From positions 62,001 through 126,000 of the forward strand of contig CBDFKF010000002.1 of the NCBI GenBank assembly GCA_965248765.1: a stretch of DNA of 64,000 nt, read 5' to 3'. Position numbers and translations under genes: made by a program. This document shows positions 47,620 to 56,788 of the stretch, piece by piece. This DNA is from CBDFKF01 sp965248765. Lineage in GTDB: Bacteria > Pseudomonadota > Alphaproteobacteria > VGEJ01. The notes under the pieces are model-generated. The model was not told the DNA's origin. It saw only the letters and a program-made list of their open reading frames with translations, and did no database searches. Numbering within the stretch: the stretch's first letter is position 1; each line of letters begins with the position of its first letter.

Positions 47620-49476
47620 CTACTCCGTCGTCCCGCCGAGCGCGGCCATCAGCGCCGCCTCCCGCACGCCGTCGATCCACCAGGTGTCGAGGAAACCCAA
47701 GCTGAAGCGCGGCTTCAGCGCCGGCCGGTCGAACTTGTCCCAATAGGCGATCGTATGAGAGGCCTTGAACCACTGCGGAATCGTATATTGGTTCCACAAC
47801 AGCACCCGATCCAGGGCGCCCACCACCGCCCTCAGCTCATCGCGGCTGTTCACGGTGCCAAGCTTCTCGATCAGGGCATCGACCACCGGGTTTTTGACCC
47901 CCGCGTAGTTAAGGCCGCCCGGGCTGTCCGCGGCCTCTGACCCCCACCAGTTCCGTAGCTGTGCATCCGGGGTCCGCGGTAGGTTGAAGCGGGCGGTCAC
48001 GATGTCGAAGTCGAACTCCTGCACCCGGTTCGTGTACTGCGCCGAATCGACCAAACGGATGCGGGCGTCGATGCCGAGTCGCTCCATGTTGCGCACGATG
48101 GGCGCAATAATGCGTTCGAACGACGGCACATCCGACAGGAACTCCAGCGTCATTTGCTCGCCGGCACTGTTCAGAAGCCGTCCGTCGACGATCTGCCAGC
48201 CTGCAGCGTCCAGGAGCTCGCGGGCCTTCAGCAGGTGCCGGCGGATGTTGCCGCTGCCGTCGGTGACCGGCAGCGCGAACGCGTCGGTGAATACCTGATC
48301 GGGCACTTGCCCGCGAAACGGCTCCAGCAGCGTCAGTTCCTCGGCGCTCGGCGTCCCGCGAGCGCGTAGGTCCGAGTTCTCGAACATACTCGTGGTGCGC
48401 TGATAGAGGCCGTAGAAGAGGTTCTCGTTAGTCCACTCAAAATCAAAGGCATAACCGAGCGCCTCACGGACATGTGGATCGCTCAGCTTCTCGCGCCGGC
48501 TGTTGAGGTAGAAGGCCTGGGTGCCCGAGGGTGAATCGTCAGGCAGAACCTCGCGTTTCACCAAACCATCCCGAACGCCGGGGAAGTCATAGCCAGTGGC
48601 CCAGACCTTGGACGTGAACTCCTCGTGGAAATCGTACTCGCCGGACTTGAACGCCTCGAACGAGACGGTGCGATCGCGGTAGAAATCGAAACGAATGCGA
48701 TCGAAGTTGAAGCGCCCGAGGTTGACGGGCAGATCCGCCGCCCAATAGTCCTTGACCCGCTCGAGCACCAGCGTCCGCCCTTGGTCGACCTTGCCGATGC
48801 GGTAGGGCCCGCTACCGAGCGGCGGGACCAACGTGGTCTTGTTGAACTCGTTTTCGGTGAAGTACGCCTTCGAGATGATCGGCATCGTCGCGGCCAGCAG
48901 CGGCAGATCGCGCGTCGCGCCGGCAACGAACTCGAAGCGAACCGTGTCCGGCGTCAATGCCTCGGCTTTCAGGATGTCGCGGTAGCTCAGGCGATAGACG
49001 GGAGCCCCCTCGTCTCGCAGCGTGACGAACGAAAAGGCGACATCCTCGGCCGTGATCGGCGTGCCATCGTGCCACTGCGCTTGCCCGCGCAGCGTGAACT
49101 CCGCCCAGGTCCGGTCCGGGGCGACTTCGACGCTGCTGGCGACCAACCCGTAGAGCGAGTCGGCTTCATCCTGCGCGCCCGTCATCAGTGATTCGAACGG
49201 CAACAGCATGGAGACGCCGCCTATGCCGCGCAGCTGAATGCCCTTGAGAATGAAGGGGTTCAGATTGTCGTACGAGCCAGCGTGAGCGAGCCGCACCTCG
49301 CCACCCTTGGGCGCGGTCGGATCGGCGTACTCAAAATGTGTGAAATCAGCGCTGTATTTGAGGTCGCCAAAGATCGAAAGACCATGGCTCGGCTCGGCCA
49401 TGCTTTCCGGAGCCGAACACAACACCAGCCCCAACGCCACGCAGGCGGAGATCTGCCAGGGCGAGCGCGCCTTCAT
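47620..49476 (-). CDS. yejA: Peptide-binding protein YejA, first copy
   Basis: 618 residues from the ATG at 49476. A signal peptide (SPWQISACVALGLVLCSAPE) leads into the SBP_bac_5 fold: YADPTAPKGGEVRLAHAGSY, NLNPFILKG, LRGQAQWHDGTPITAEDVAF and VREALGYAFDFEWTNENLFY. This is the extracytoplasmic binding protein of the Yej system. It is about 40 percent similar by eye to the copy directly upstream, so they arose by tandem duplication. It ends 20 bases before yejB. Confidence 0.92.
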   Translation of the reverse strand: MKARSPWQISACVALGLVLCSAPESMAEPSHGLSIFGDLKYSADFTHFEYADPTAPKGGEVRLAHAGSYDNLNPFILKGIQLRGIGGVSMLLPFESLMTGAQDEADSLYGLVASSVEVAPDRTWAEFTLRGQAQWHDGTPITAEDVAFSFVTLRDEGAPVYRLSYRDILKAEALTPDTVRFEFVAGATRDLPLLAATMPIISKAYFTENEFNKTTLVPPLGSGPYRIGKVDQGRTLVLERVKDYWAADLPVNLGRFNFDRIRFDFYRDRTVSFEAFKSGEYDFHEEFTSKVWATGYDFPGVRDGLVKREVLPDDSPSGTQAFYLNSRREKLSDPHVREALGYAFDFEWTNENLFYGLYQRTTSMFENSDLRARGTPSAEELTLLEPFRGQVPDQVFTDAFALPVTDGSGNIRRHLLKARELLDAAGWQIVDGRLLNSAGEQMTLEFLSDVPSFERIIAPIVRNMERLGIDARIRLVDSAQYTNRVQEFDFDIVTARFNLPRTPDAQLRNWWGSEAADSPGGLNYAGVKNPVVDALIEKLGTVNSRDELRAVVGALDRVLLWNQYTIPQWFKASHTIAYWDKFDRPALKPRFSLGFLDTWWIDGVREAALMAALGGTTE

Positions 49477-49492
49477 TGGTAGGCTCCCGATC

Positions 49493-51331
49493 CTACTGCT
49501 CCCCCAATTCCGTGACTCCTTGGGCGAGCGCGGCATCCTTGGCCGGTTCGACCCACCAGCTCAGGAAACCGACGCCGAACTTGGGGGTAATCTCGGGCCG
49601 GCCGAACCGGTTCCAGTAGGCGACACGGAAGTTGCGCGAATGGAATTGCGGCACGACGAGATGCTGCCACAGCAGCACCCGATCGAGGGCCCGCGTCGCG
49701 GCGATCAGTGACTCGCGGTCAGGCGCCGCGATGATCTCTTCGATCAGTGCATCGACAGCCGTATCCTGAAGCCCAATCAGGTTACGCCCGCCCGGGGTCT
49801 CCGCTGCCACCGAGCCCCAGAAATCGCGCTGCTCGTTACCCGGCGAGTCCGATTGGGCGAAGCTCGCCGTGACGATATCGAAGTCGAAGCCATCGAGCCG
49901 GTTCTGGTACTGCGCGGTGTCGACGGTGCGGATCTTGCCCGTGATGCCGAGGCGTTCGAGGTTGCGCACAAACGGCTGGACGATGCGCTCGAAGTCAGGC
50001 TGAACGAGCAGGAACTCAATCTCCACCGCCTCACCCGACTCGGGGTCGCGCAACTTGCCGCCTTCGATGCGCCAGCCGGCCTCCTCCAGCAGCATTTTTG
50101 CAGCTCGCAGATTACGCCGGTCGCTGCCGGAACCATCGCTCATGGGCGCTTCGTAGGCGGTGGTGAAGACCTCGTCCGGTATTTGCCCACGCAACGGCTC
50201 GAGGTAGGCCAGCTCGGCCGCCGAAGGCAGGTCCCGCGCCGCCAGGTCCGAGTTCGAAAAGTAGCTCTCGGTCCGCGCGTACTGCCCGTAGAACAGGGTT
50301 TTGTTCGCCCACTCGAAATCGAACGCGTGGCCGATCGCTTGGCGCACCCGGCGGTCGCGGAACATCGGCCGACGCAGGTTAAAGACGAAGGCCTGCATTC
50401 CGGTCGGCAGCTGATGGCGGATTTCCTCCTTGATCATGAGGCCGCCGCCCAACGCCGGCGAGTCGTAGCCGGTGGCCCATCGCTTGGCCGAGTTCTCCAT
50501 GCGGAAGTCGTATTCGTGCGCTTTGAAGGCCTCGAGCGCCACGGTCTGGTCGCGGTAATAGTCGATGTGCAGGCGGTCGAAGTTGTAGCGCCCGATGTTG
50601 ATGGGGAGGTCAGCGCCCCAGTAGTCGGCAACCCGCTCCAGGGTGATTGAGCGGCCCGGTTCGACGGCAGCGACCCGGTAAGGGCCGCTCGCCAGTGGCG
50701 GCTCGAGCGTTGTTTTTTCGAAATCGACCGTCTCGAAGTAGTGCTTCGGCAGCACGTTGAGCTGGCCCATGATGTGCGGCAGCTCGCGGTTCACGCCGCC
50801 CGAGAACGTGAACTTCACCTTGTGCGGCCCGAGAGCCTCGGCCGAGCTGACATCGGCATAGTAGGCCCGGTAGAACGGATGCCCCTTGGTCGTGAGGGTC
50901 TTGAAGCTGAAGATCACGTCCTCCGACGTGATCGGTTTGCCGTCGTTCCAGCGCGCTTCGGGACGCAGGTTGAACGCCACCCAGGAGTAGTCGGCCGGCG
51001 TCTCGATGCTCTCGGCGATCAAGCCGTACATCGTCGAGGCCTCGTCCTCGGGCTGGTCCATCAGAGTCTCGTACACCATGCCGAGCGACCCGGCCGGCGA
51101 GCCTTTCAAAATGAACGGGTTGAGCGAATCGAACGTGCCGATGGAGTACTGGCGCACCTCGCCACCCTTGGCGGCATTCGGATTGACATACTCAAGATGG
51201 GTGAAGTCGGCGCCGTAGTGTAGCTGGCCGATCAGCGAGGTGCCGTGGCTGACCGTCACCTCCTGCGCCAGGGCGGCCCGCGCCACGAATACGATGCCTA
51301 AGAACAGTCCGGCGCCGGCCGTTACGCGCAT
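49493..51331 (-). CDS. yejA: Peptide-binding protein YejA, second copy
   Basis: 612 residues. The signal peptide is RVTAGAGLFLGIVFVARAAL. The mature part shares YVNPNAAKGGEVRQYSIGTF, SLNPFILKGSP, LRPEARWNDGKPITSEDVIF and VRQAIGHAFDFEWANKTLFY with the first copy, and 16 bases separate the genes. It is the promoter-proximal gene of the operon. An IS element now sits 60 bases upstream of its start, between it and any more distant promoter. Confidence 0.92.
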   Translation of the reverse strand: MRVTAGAGLFLGIVFVARAALAQEVTVSHGTSLIGQLHYGADFTHLEYVNPNAAKGGEVRQYSIGTFDSLNPFILKGSPAGSLGMVYETLMDQPEDEASTMYGLIAESIETPADYSWVAFNLRPEARWNDGKPITSEDVIFSFKTLTTKGHPFYRAYYADVSSAEALGPHKVKFTFSGGVNRELPHIMGQLNVLPKHYFETVDFEKTTLEPPLASGPYRVAAVEPGRSITLERVADYWGADLPINIGRYNFDRLHIDYYRDQTVALEAFKAHEYDFRMENSAKRWATGYDSPALGGGLMIKEEIRHQLPTGMQAFVFNLRRPMFRDRRVRQAIGHAFDFEWANKTLFYGQYARTESYFSNSDLAARDLPSAAELAYLEPLRGQIPDEVFTTAYEAPMSDGSGSDRRNLRAAKMLLEEAGWRIEGGKLRDPESGEAVEIEFLLVQPDFERIVQPFVRNLERLGITGKIRTVDTAQYQNRLDGFDFDIVTASFAQSDSPGNEQRDFWGSVAAETPGGRNLIGLQDTAVDALIEEIIAAPDRESLIAATRALDRVLLWQHLVVPQFHSRNFRVAYWNRFGRPEITPKFGVGFLSWWVEPAKDAALAQGVTELGEQ

Positions 51332-51390
51332 CTGTCTGCGTCCCGTGTGAGCGGAACGGAAACAATAGTCGATCTTCGATCGTGCGCCCA

Positions 51391-51407
51391 GTTCACTGCC
51401 TGCGCAC
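51391..51407 (+). repeat. Left target duplication of the IS
   Basis: GTTCACTGCCTGCGCAC, repeated exactly at 52780-52796. It lies at the right half of an inverted repeat GTGCGC-N14-GCGCAC (51382-51407), so the target was palindromic. Confidence 0.85.
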
Positions 51408-51490
51408 TGTCACTAACACACGATATGTCCGGTTTATGTACCAGACGATCTGTCCGGATTTAGAAGCTCTCCAGGCTATGGAGGGTTTGG

Positions 51491-52666
51491 ATGCGCCGGA
51501 CAGAGCAGTTGCAGGGACTGAGATTGATGAAGTTCGAGGAGGTTTACGGCCGCACCCATCGGGGTTGCTTGAGCCAAGCCGAGGCGGCGGAGGTTCTCGG
51601 CGTTTCAGAGCGCACCTTCCGGCGCTGGCGCGACCGCTATGAGGCGGACGGCGCGGAAGGGCTCTACGATCGCCGTCTGGGCCGGGTCTCGGCGCGGCGC
51701 GCGGCGGTCAACGAGGTGACGGCGCTGTTGGCGCTGTTCGACACCCGCTACTGGGACTTCACCGCCAAGCACTTCCACGAGAAGCTGGTCGCGGACTATG
51801 CCTTCAAGCGCAGCTACAACTGGGTGCGGCTGAGCTTGCAGGCCCATGGGCGAAGACGGGCGGCGCCCAGGCGCGGGGCGCACCGGCGCAAGCGGCCGCG
51901 CCGCGCGCTGCCCGGCATGATGCTGCATCAAGACGGCTCAAGCCACGCGTGGGTCCCCGATCAGTGGTGGGACCTGATCGTCACCATGGACGACACCACC
52001 AGTGAGATCTACTCGGCCTTCTTCGTCGCCGAAGAGGGCACGATGTCGAGCTTTCAGGGGGTGTCCGAGGCGATCCGGGCCAAGGGGCTGTTCTGCTCGC
52101 TCTATGCCGACCGCGCCGGCCACTACTGGCACACCCCTGAGGCCGGCGGCACGGTCGACAAGGACAATCCGACCCAGTTCGGCCGCGCCCTGGCCCAGCT
52201 CGGCATCGAGCTGATCCCGGCCTACTCGCCCGAGGCAAGGGGGCGCTCGGAACGCATGTTCGCCACCCTGCAGAAGCGCCTGCCCCAGGAGCTCAGGCTC
52301 GCCGGCATCACCGACATGGCCCAGGCCAACCGCTTCCTCAAGGAGCTCTACCTGCCAGGCCACAACGCCCGCTTCGCGGTGCCGCCGGAAGCCGAGGGCA
52401 CCGCCTTCGTGCCCTTCGCCGGTACCCTCGACGACATCCTCTGCGTGCAGCAGGAGCGCACCGTCTCCAACGACAACACCGTGCGCTACAAACGCCTGGT
52501 GCTGGCGATCCCGCCCGACCGCCATCGCCGCCACTACGTCAAGGCAAGGGTCCGGGTCCACGAATACCCCGACCGCACCCTCGCCGTCTTCCATGGGCCG
52601 CGCTGCCTGGCCCGATACCAGGCCGACGGATCGCCCATCAACACAAGCCACAGACAGGCCGCGTGA
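51491..52666 (+). CDS. Transposase of the IS1202-like (ISNCY) element
   Basis: 391 residues from the ATG at 51491. The N-terminus is a helix-turn-helix (LSQAEAAEVLGVSERTFRRW, then DRRLGRVSARRA). The DDE domain carries the first Asp in LHQDGSSHAWVPD, the second in LYADRAGHYWHTP, and the Glu in EARGRSERMFATLQKRLPQE. The C-terminal part (VSNDNTVRYKRLVLAIPP) matches the ISNCY/IS481-like integrase C-terminal region. The frame is full-length, so the element could move. Confidence 0.9.
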   Translation: MRRTEQLQGLRLMKFEEVYGRTHRGCLSQAEAAEVLGVSERTFRRWRDRYEADGAEGLYDRRLGRVSARRAAVNEVTALLALFDTRYWDFTAKHFHEKLVADYAFKRSYNWVRLSLQAHGRRRAAPRRGAHRRKRPRRALPGMMLHQDGSSHAWVPDQWWDLIVTMDDTTSEIYSAFFVAEEGTMSSFQGVSEAIRAKGLFCSLYADRAGHYWHTPEAGGTVDKDNPTQFGRALAQLGIELIPAYSPEARGRSERMFATLQKRLPQELRLAGITDMAQANRFLKELYLPGHNARFAVPPEAEGTAFVPFAGTLDDILCVQQERTVSNDNTVRYKRLVLAIPPDRHRRHYVKARVRVHEYPDRTLAVFHGPRCLARYQADGSPINTSHRQAA

Positions 52667-52683
52667 TCCGCTTCGACGCGACC

Positions 52684-52736
52684 GGCCAGTGGATAAGGGG
52701 ACGGCCGCTCCGCGCCCGACCCCTTATCCACTGGCC
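52684..52736 (+). terminator. Long hairpin after the transposase
   Basis: A perfect 17-bp stem (GGCCAGTGGATAAGGGG and its complement) with a 19-base G/C-rich loop, starting 18 bases after the transposase stop and still inside the IS. No U-run follows. It may block transcription into the element or act in transposition. Listed as a terminator with reserve. Confidence 0.5.
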
Positions 52737-52779
52737 CAACAACCACAACTGAAGCGGTCAATTCAGTTTGTTCTCGACA

Positions 52780-52796
52780 GTTCACTGCCTGCGCAC
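52780..52796 (+). repeat. Right target duplication of the IS
   Basis: Exact copy of the 17-bp repeat at 51391-51407, directly after the TGTC end of the IS and six bases before the stop of the hisN-like gene. It was therefore the intergenic sequence between hisN and yejA before insertion. Confidence 0.85.
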
Positions 52797-52801
52797 CGGG
52801 C

Positions 52802-53575
52802 TCAACCGCGCAAAAGCTCGAGCGCGGCGGCGTGCATGGCCCGATCTCCAGCAGCGATCAGCGAGCCATCGCTCGCCAAACCGAGCTTCGATCCGCCCCA
52901 ATCGGTGACGATGCCGCCCGCACCCTCGATAACAGGGATCAGGGCGATATAGTCGTAGACCTTGAGGCCATCCTCAACGACGAGATCGGCGAAGCCTGTG
53001 GCAAGCACGGCCTCGGCGTAGCAATCGGCGCTATACCGGATGAGCCCGACGCGGGACCGCAGCCGTGCAAAACCGGGCCGATGGTTCAACAGCTCAGGGC
53101 TCGTCGTGAACAGCACGGCCCGGGCGAGGTCGGCGCAGGCGCGGACGTGCACCGGCTTGCCGTCGAGCTTGGTCCCATGGCCGGCCGCACCGATCCAGCG
53201 TTCGCCGGTGATCGGTTGATCGATGACGCCGAGGATCGGGCAGCCGCGGTGGACCAGGCCGATCAGCGTGCCGAACATCGGCGTACCAGTGATGAAGGAT
53301 TTGGTCCCGTCGATCGGGTCGATCACCCAGACGTACTCGGCGTCGACCCGTTCCGTCCCGTGCTCCTCGCCGACGATCCCGTGATCGGGATGGGCGTGGG
53401 TGATCAGGGCGCGGATCGCCTGTTCGGCCTCGCGGTCGGCTATCGTGACCGGGCTGTCGTCGTCTTTGGTCTCGACCGGAACCCCGGCGCGAAAATGCGG
53501 CCGTATCGCCTCCCCGGACGCATTCGCCAGATGGTGTGCGAGCGCAATGAGGTCAGCAGGACAGGCCGACGCCAT
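52802..53575 (-). CDS. hisN: Inositol monophosphatase-family histidinol-phosphatase
   Basis: 257 residues. The metal motifs are GIVGEEHGTE, WVIDPIDGTKSFITG (D-P-x-D-G-T) and a C-terminal KVYDYIALIPVIEGAGGIVT (W/D-x-A-x-x-x-P-x-x-E-A-G-G). This is the IMPase fold, and the closest common name in alphaproteobacteria is the HisN histidinol-phosphate phosphatase. Inositol phosphatase cannot be excluded. The stop lies six bases from the IS target duplication. Confidence 0.88.
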   Translation of the reverse strand: MASACPADLIALAHHLANASGEAIRPHFRAGVPVETKDDDSPVTIADREAEQAIRALITHAHPDHGIVGEEHGTERVDAEYVWVIDPIDGTKSFITGTPMFGTLIGLVHRGCPILGVIDQPITGERWIGAAGHGTKLDGKPVHVRACADLARAVLFTTSPELLNHRPGFARLRSRVGLIRYSADCYAEAVLATGFADLVVEDGLKVYDYIALIPVIEGAGGIVTDWGGSKLGLASDGSLIAAGDRAMHAAALELLRG

Positions 53576-53593
53576 GGCGCCGGGTCGGCGGCG

Positions 53594-54133
53594 CTACTCC
53601 ACCGCCGGCAGCGGCGGCGGTGATTCGGTATGGGTCAGCAGGAAGGCGATCAGGTTGGCGCGATCGACCGCATCGCGGATGCCCCTGAACGTCATCTTGG
53701 TGCCGGGCATCGCGTCTTTGGGGTTGTTGATGAAGGCATCGAGCTCGACATAGCCCCAGGTGCCGCCCGCATCCGTGATCGCCGAGGAATATTTGAACTC
53801 GCCATTCGTCGCACGGCCCGCCCCGACGATATTGCCAAGGTTGGGCCCAACCTTGTTCTTGCCGCCTGCCTCGAAGGTGTGACAGCTCTTGCACTTTTTA
53901 GCGACTTTCTCCCCCGCAGCCGGATCTGCCTCGGCGAGCAGAACGGGGAGCGGCCTCACCTCGACCTCGGCGACGGCTGCGCTCGCCTCCTCCTCGACGC
54001 CCTCGACCACGTACGCACTCTGCGCAAGGTGGGTCGGGCTGACCAGTGAATCAGCGATCACGTTGACCACGAACAGCCCGAGGAGCGTAAAGAGGAGCCC
54101 CGCCGCGTATTTGTTGAACTCAACGGCGTCCAT
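53594..54133 (-). CDS. Membrane-anchored cytochrome c
   Basis: 179 residues. An uncleaved N-terminal span (residues 9-30) anchors the protein, then an acidic Ala/Glu/Val-rich linker leads to a class I cytochrome c domain with C81-K-S-C84-H85, VGPNLGNIVG and the axial Met in AMPGTKMTF. This is the CycM-type c552 that carries electrons from the bc1 complex to cytochrome oxidase at the membrane. It lies 18 bases from hisN and divergent from kdsB, a conserved pairing in alphaproteobacteria. Confidence 0.9.
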   Translation of the reverse strand: MDAVEFNKYAAGLLFTLLGLFVVNVIADSLVSPTHLAQSAYVVEGVEEEASAAVAEVEVRPLPVLLAEADPAAGEKVAKKCKSCHTFEAGGKNKVGPNLGNIVGAGRATNGEFKYSSAITDAGGTWGYVELDAFINNPKDAMPGTKMTFRGIRDAVDRANLIAFLLTHTESPPPLPAVE

Positions 54134-54232
54134 GGCCGATTCCCAGGCGTGCTGCGATCCGCGCCGGAGATTACCGGCTACCGCCGCGACCGTGCAACCC
54201 GTATAAAGGCGCGCCCCGCTCGTGTGTATGCG

Positions 54233-54967
54233 ATGACCGCCGGCGCCACCGTCATCATCATTCCGGCACGCCTGGCCTCGACCAGGTTACCGGGAAAGCC
54301 GCTTGCCGAGATCGCCGGCGAGCCGATGATCGTCCACGTGTGGCGGCGGGCAGTCGCCGCCGAGCTCGGTCCAGTGTTTGTCGCCTGCGAAGATCGTGAG
54401 ATCACCGATGCCATCCACCAAGCCGGCGGCGAAGCGCTGATGACTCGGCCAGACCACGCCAGCGGCTCCGATCGCGTCCACGAGGCCCTGCAACGAATCG
54501 CCGTTTCCGCCGATATCGTCGTCAACCTCCAGGGCGACCTTCCCTCGATCGCGCCGACGGCGATCCGAGCGGTGGTCGAGCCGCTCGCCAATCGCGACGT
54601 CGACATTGCGACGCTCGCGGCCGAGATCGACCGCGGCGACGAGCGTGAGGACCCGAGCGTCGTCAAGGCGGTTCTCTCGCTTGAGCCCGATGCCCGAATC
54701 GGCCGCGCCGTCTACTTCTCGCGTACCGCGGTGCCGACTGGCGACGGGCCGCTCTACCACCACATCGGCATCTACGCCTATCGCCGAGCGGCGCTCGAGC
54801 GTTTCGTCGCGCTGCCCCCCGCCCCCCTCGAGCGGCGCGAAGGGCTCGAGCAACTGCGCGCGCTGGAAGCGGGGATGAGGATCGATGCGGCGCTCGTTGA
54901 CACGATTCCGCTCGGTGTCGATACTCCAGCCGACCTGGAACGCATGCGTCGCCTCCTGAGCCCGTAG
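54233..54967 (+). CDS. kdsB: 3-deoxy-manno-octulosonate cytidylyltransferase
   Basis: 244 residues from the ATG at 54233. The nucleotide-binding start is VIIIPARLASTRLPGKPLAE, followed by VFVACEDREI, ASGSDRVHEAL and VVNLQGDLPSI, all KdsB signatures, then the HIGIYAYRRAALERFVALPP block. It activates Kdo with CTP for lipopolysaccharide synthesis in the cytoplasm. The organism therefore makes Kdo-containing LPS. pheA follows after 14 bases and is probably co-transcribed. Confidence 0.92.
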   Translation: MTAGATVIIIPARLASTRLPGKPLAEIAGEPMIVHVWRRAVAAELGPVFVACEDREITDAIHQAGGEALMTRPDHASGSDRVHEALQRIAVSADIVVNLQGDLPSIAPTAIRAVVEPLANRDVDIATLAAEIDRGDEREDPSVVKAVLSLEPDARIGRAVYFSRTAVPTGDGPLYHHIGIYAYRRAALERFVALPPAPLERREGLEQLRALEAGMRIDAALVDTIPLGVDTPADLERMRRLLSP

Positions 54968-54981
54968 CCGGGTCATACCCC

Positions 54982-55836
54982 ATGTCTGAAAGTTCTCGAC
55001 CGCAGATCGCCTTCCAAGGCGCGCCCGGCGCCTACTCGCACCTCGCCTGCGCCGAGGCGCGCCCCGATATGGAGCCGCTGCCCACGGCGACGTTCGAGGA
55101 CGCCTTCGCCGCCGTCACCAACGGCACCGCGGCACTGGCGATGATTCCCGTCGAGAACTCGGTGGCGGGCCGTGTGGCGGATATCCACCACATACTGCCC
55201 GAGTCCGGCCTTTTCATCGTCGCCGAGCACTTCCAGCGAGTGAACCACCAGCTGCTCGCTCCGGAAGGCGCGGCACTCGCGGACCTCGGGAAGGTCCACA
55301 GCCACGTACAGGCGCTCTCGCAGTGTCGCCGGTTCATCCGTGACCACGGACTGGACGAGCAGGTGCATGCCGACACGGCCGGTGCTGCCCGCGACGTCGC
55401 TGCCCGCGGCGATGCGAGCCATGCCGCGATCGCGTCAACACTGGCGGCTGAAATCTACGGCCTGGCGATCGTCGCCACCGATGTCGAGGATGCCGAGCAC
55501 AACACCACGCGTTTTCTCGTGATGGCGCGCGAAGCCGTCGAACCGCCGGTCGATCAGGGCCCGGTGATGACCTCGTTCGTCTTCCGCGTCCGCAACGTGT
55601 CGGCGGCTCTATACAAAGCGATGGGCGGCTTCGCGACCAACGGCGTCAACATGGTCAAACTCGAGAGCTACATGGTCGGCGGCAGCTTCAACGCGACGCA
55701 GTTCTATAGCGACATCGAGGGGCATCCCGAGCAGCCGTCCGTGCAACGTGCCCTGGAGGAGCTCGAGTTCTTCTCCGCCTACCTCAAGATCCTAGGCGTC
55801 TACCCGACGCACCCCTTCCGCCACGCGGAGCGATAA
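54982..55836 (+). CDS. pheA: Prephenate dehydratase
   Basis: 284 residues. IAFQGAPGAYSHLACAEARP, MIPVENSVAGRVADIHHILP and VHSHVQALSQCRRFIRD form the periplasmic-binding-like catalytic domain; NTTRFLVMAR includes the essential Thr. A C-terminal ACT domain (residues about 195-275, FVFRVRNVSAALYKAMGGFA, ESYMVGG) gives feedback control by phenylalanine. There is no chorismate mutase domain, unlike the E. coli enzyme. It makes phenylpyruvate. Confidence 0.93.
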   Translation: MSESSRPQIAFQGAPGAYSHLACAEARPDMEPLPTATFEDAFAAVTNGTAALAMIPVENSVAGRVADIHHILPESGLFIVAEHFQRVNHQLLAPEGAALADLGKVHSHVQALSQCRRFIRDHGLDEQVHADTAGAARDVAARGDASHAAIASTLAAEIYGLAIVATDVEDAEHNTTRFLVMAREAVEPPVDQGPVMTSFVFRVRNVSAALYKAMGGFATNGVNMVKLESYMVGGSFNATQFYSDIEGHPEQPSVQRALEELEFFSAYLKILGVYPTHPFRHAER

Positions 55837-56172
55837 GTGGGCGAGGATGGCGGTCGCCACCTTGCCATCACGGCAGCGCGCGTCCGACCCGGTCTTACCC
55901 GATCGTCAATTACGCCGCGGAAGCAGAAGGGCGCGACGGCCTCGTGGCGCCCTTCTGGCAGGGAGCGGAGCAGATTCGCCATGGCGGGCCGGGCAACGAC
56001 CAGCTAGCGCGGAAGCCGGGGTCATGTCGGAGATGATCGACGTCAACGTTTTCGAGCTGGAGGTTTGGGCCGGCGCTGCTCCTCGGAACGGGGTGACGGC
56101 GATTCGTGCTGCCATGGTGCACGCATCTTCTCGCCAGCCGTCTTCTCGCGTATTTCGTCAGGGACCCACCCC
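55837..56172. other. Stretch without a supported gene, with one hairpin
   Basis: About 335 bases after pheA. A stem of 11 bp (CAGAAGGGCGC with its complement, 12-base loop) at 55924-55957 is the only clear structure. No U-run follows. Open frames here are short, overlapping and without family patterns. Confidence 0.45.
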
Positions 56173-56655
56173 TCAGTGAGGTGAAACGCGAGGTGGTGGC
56201 TGATCTTTTCGAGACCGGCTGTCAATTTGCTGCAGCTTCTTGACGGACACGGGCGTTTCTCTAACGCGCTCTTCGGTGAGGGCAATATGCTGGTTTGTTA
56301 CAAGAAACTGGTCGCCTTCATCGAACTTTGTTCCATAGTGGACAATGTCGTTTCGCACTCTCGTAATATTGCCTAACTCATCCGATATGTTTTTGAAATC
56401 CTCAACCATGTTTGGATCGCGTTTGGTCACGGAATGTATGCGGTTTATGAAATCTCTTAGCGTGTCGATCCTAGCGCCGGAGAATATTGCGCGACCAATA
56501 GGAATTGTCACGCCGGATTTTATGATAAGTACATGCACTAGAAACGCCTCCACTTGTGCAAAATAGTGGATGAACTGGCCCAGCGCCTCCCAATACTCGC
56601 GCATTTCCTGGGTGGGCGGACTTATCGGGGTAGTGCTGTGAGGATTCTCGGTCAT
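56173..56655 (-). CDS. HEPN-like protein
   Basis: 160 residues from the ATG at 56655, with GGGAG upstream. All-helical: YWEALGQFIHYFAQVEAFLV, IPIGRAIFSGARIDTLRDF, and RVRNDIVHYGT, where R101-x4-H106 fits the R-x4-6-H motif of HEPN RNases. The sequence is less GC-rich than its neighbours, which points to transfer. HEPN proteins often act in toxin-antitoxin or defence modules, usually with a nucleotidyltransferase partner; none is visible here. Confidence 0.6.
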   Translation of the reverse strand: MTENPHSTTPISPPTQEMREYWEALGQFIHYFAQVEAFLVHVLIIKSGVTIPIGRAIFSGARIDTLRDFINRIHSVTKRDPNMVEDFKNISDELGNITRVRNDIVHYGTKFDEGDQFLVTNQHIALTEERVRETPVSVKKLQQIDSRSRKDQPPPRVSPH

Positions 56656-56788
56656 TTGCACTCCCAAAGGCAAAGTGTTGGGTCGCTGTCATGCGGACGA
56701 GGCCAATGATATCGAGTTCACAAAGATCATGCAGCCGGAGCGGCTGACGCCAATCGGCCACCGATGACACTAGCTCAGGCCAACGTCG

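Larger units (their letters stand above)
51408..52779 (+). mobile_element. IS1202-like insertion sequence (ISNCY), 1,372 bp
   Basis: The ends are TGTCACTAACACAC (left) and TGTCGAGAACAAAC (right, reverse strand), matching at 10 of 14 positions. One intact transposase lies inside. The element is flanked by a 17-bp direct repeat, GTTCACTGCCTGCGCAC. Long target duplications are a hallmark of the IS1202 family; 15-18 bp fits its ISTde1-like subgroup as I remember it. TGTCCGG occurs twice in the left end and may bind transposase. Confidence 0.82.

Noticed and set aside
46757..47746. Plus-strand open frame of 329 codons
   Set aside because: Antisense to yejB, whose membrane pattern is clear.
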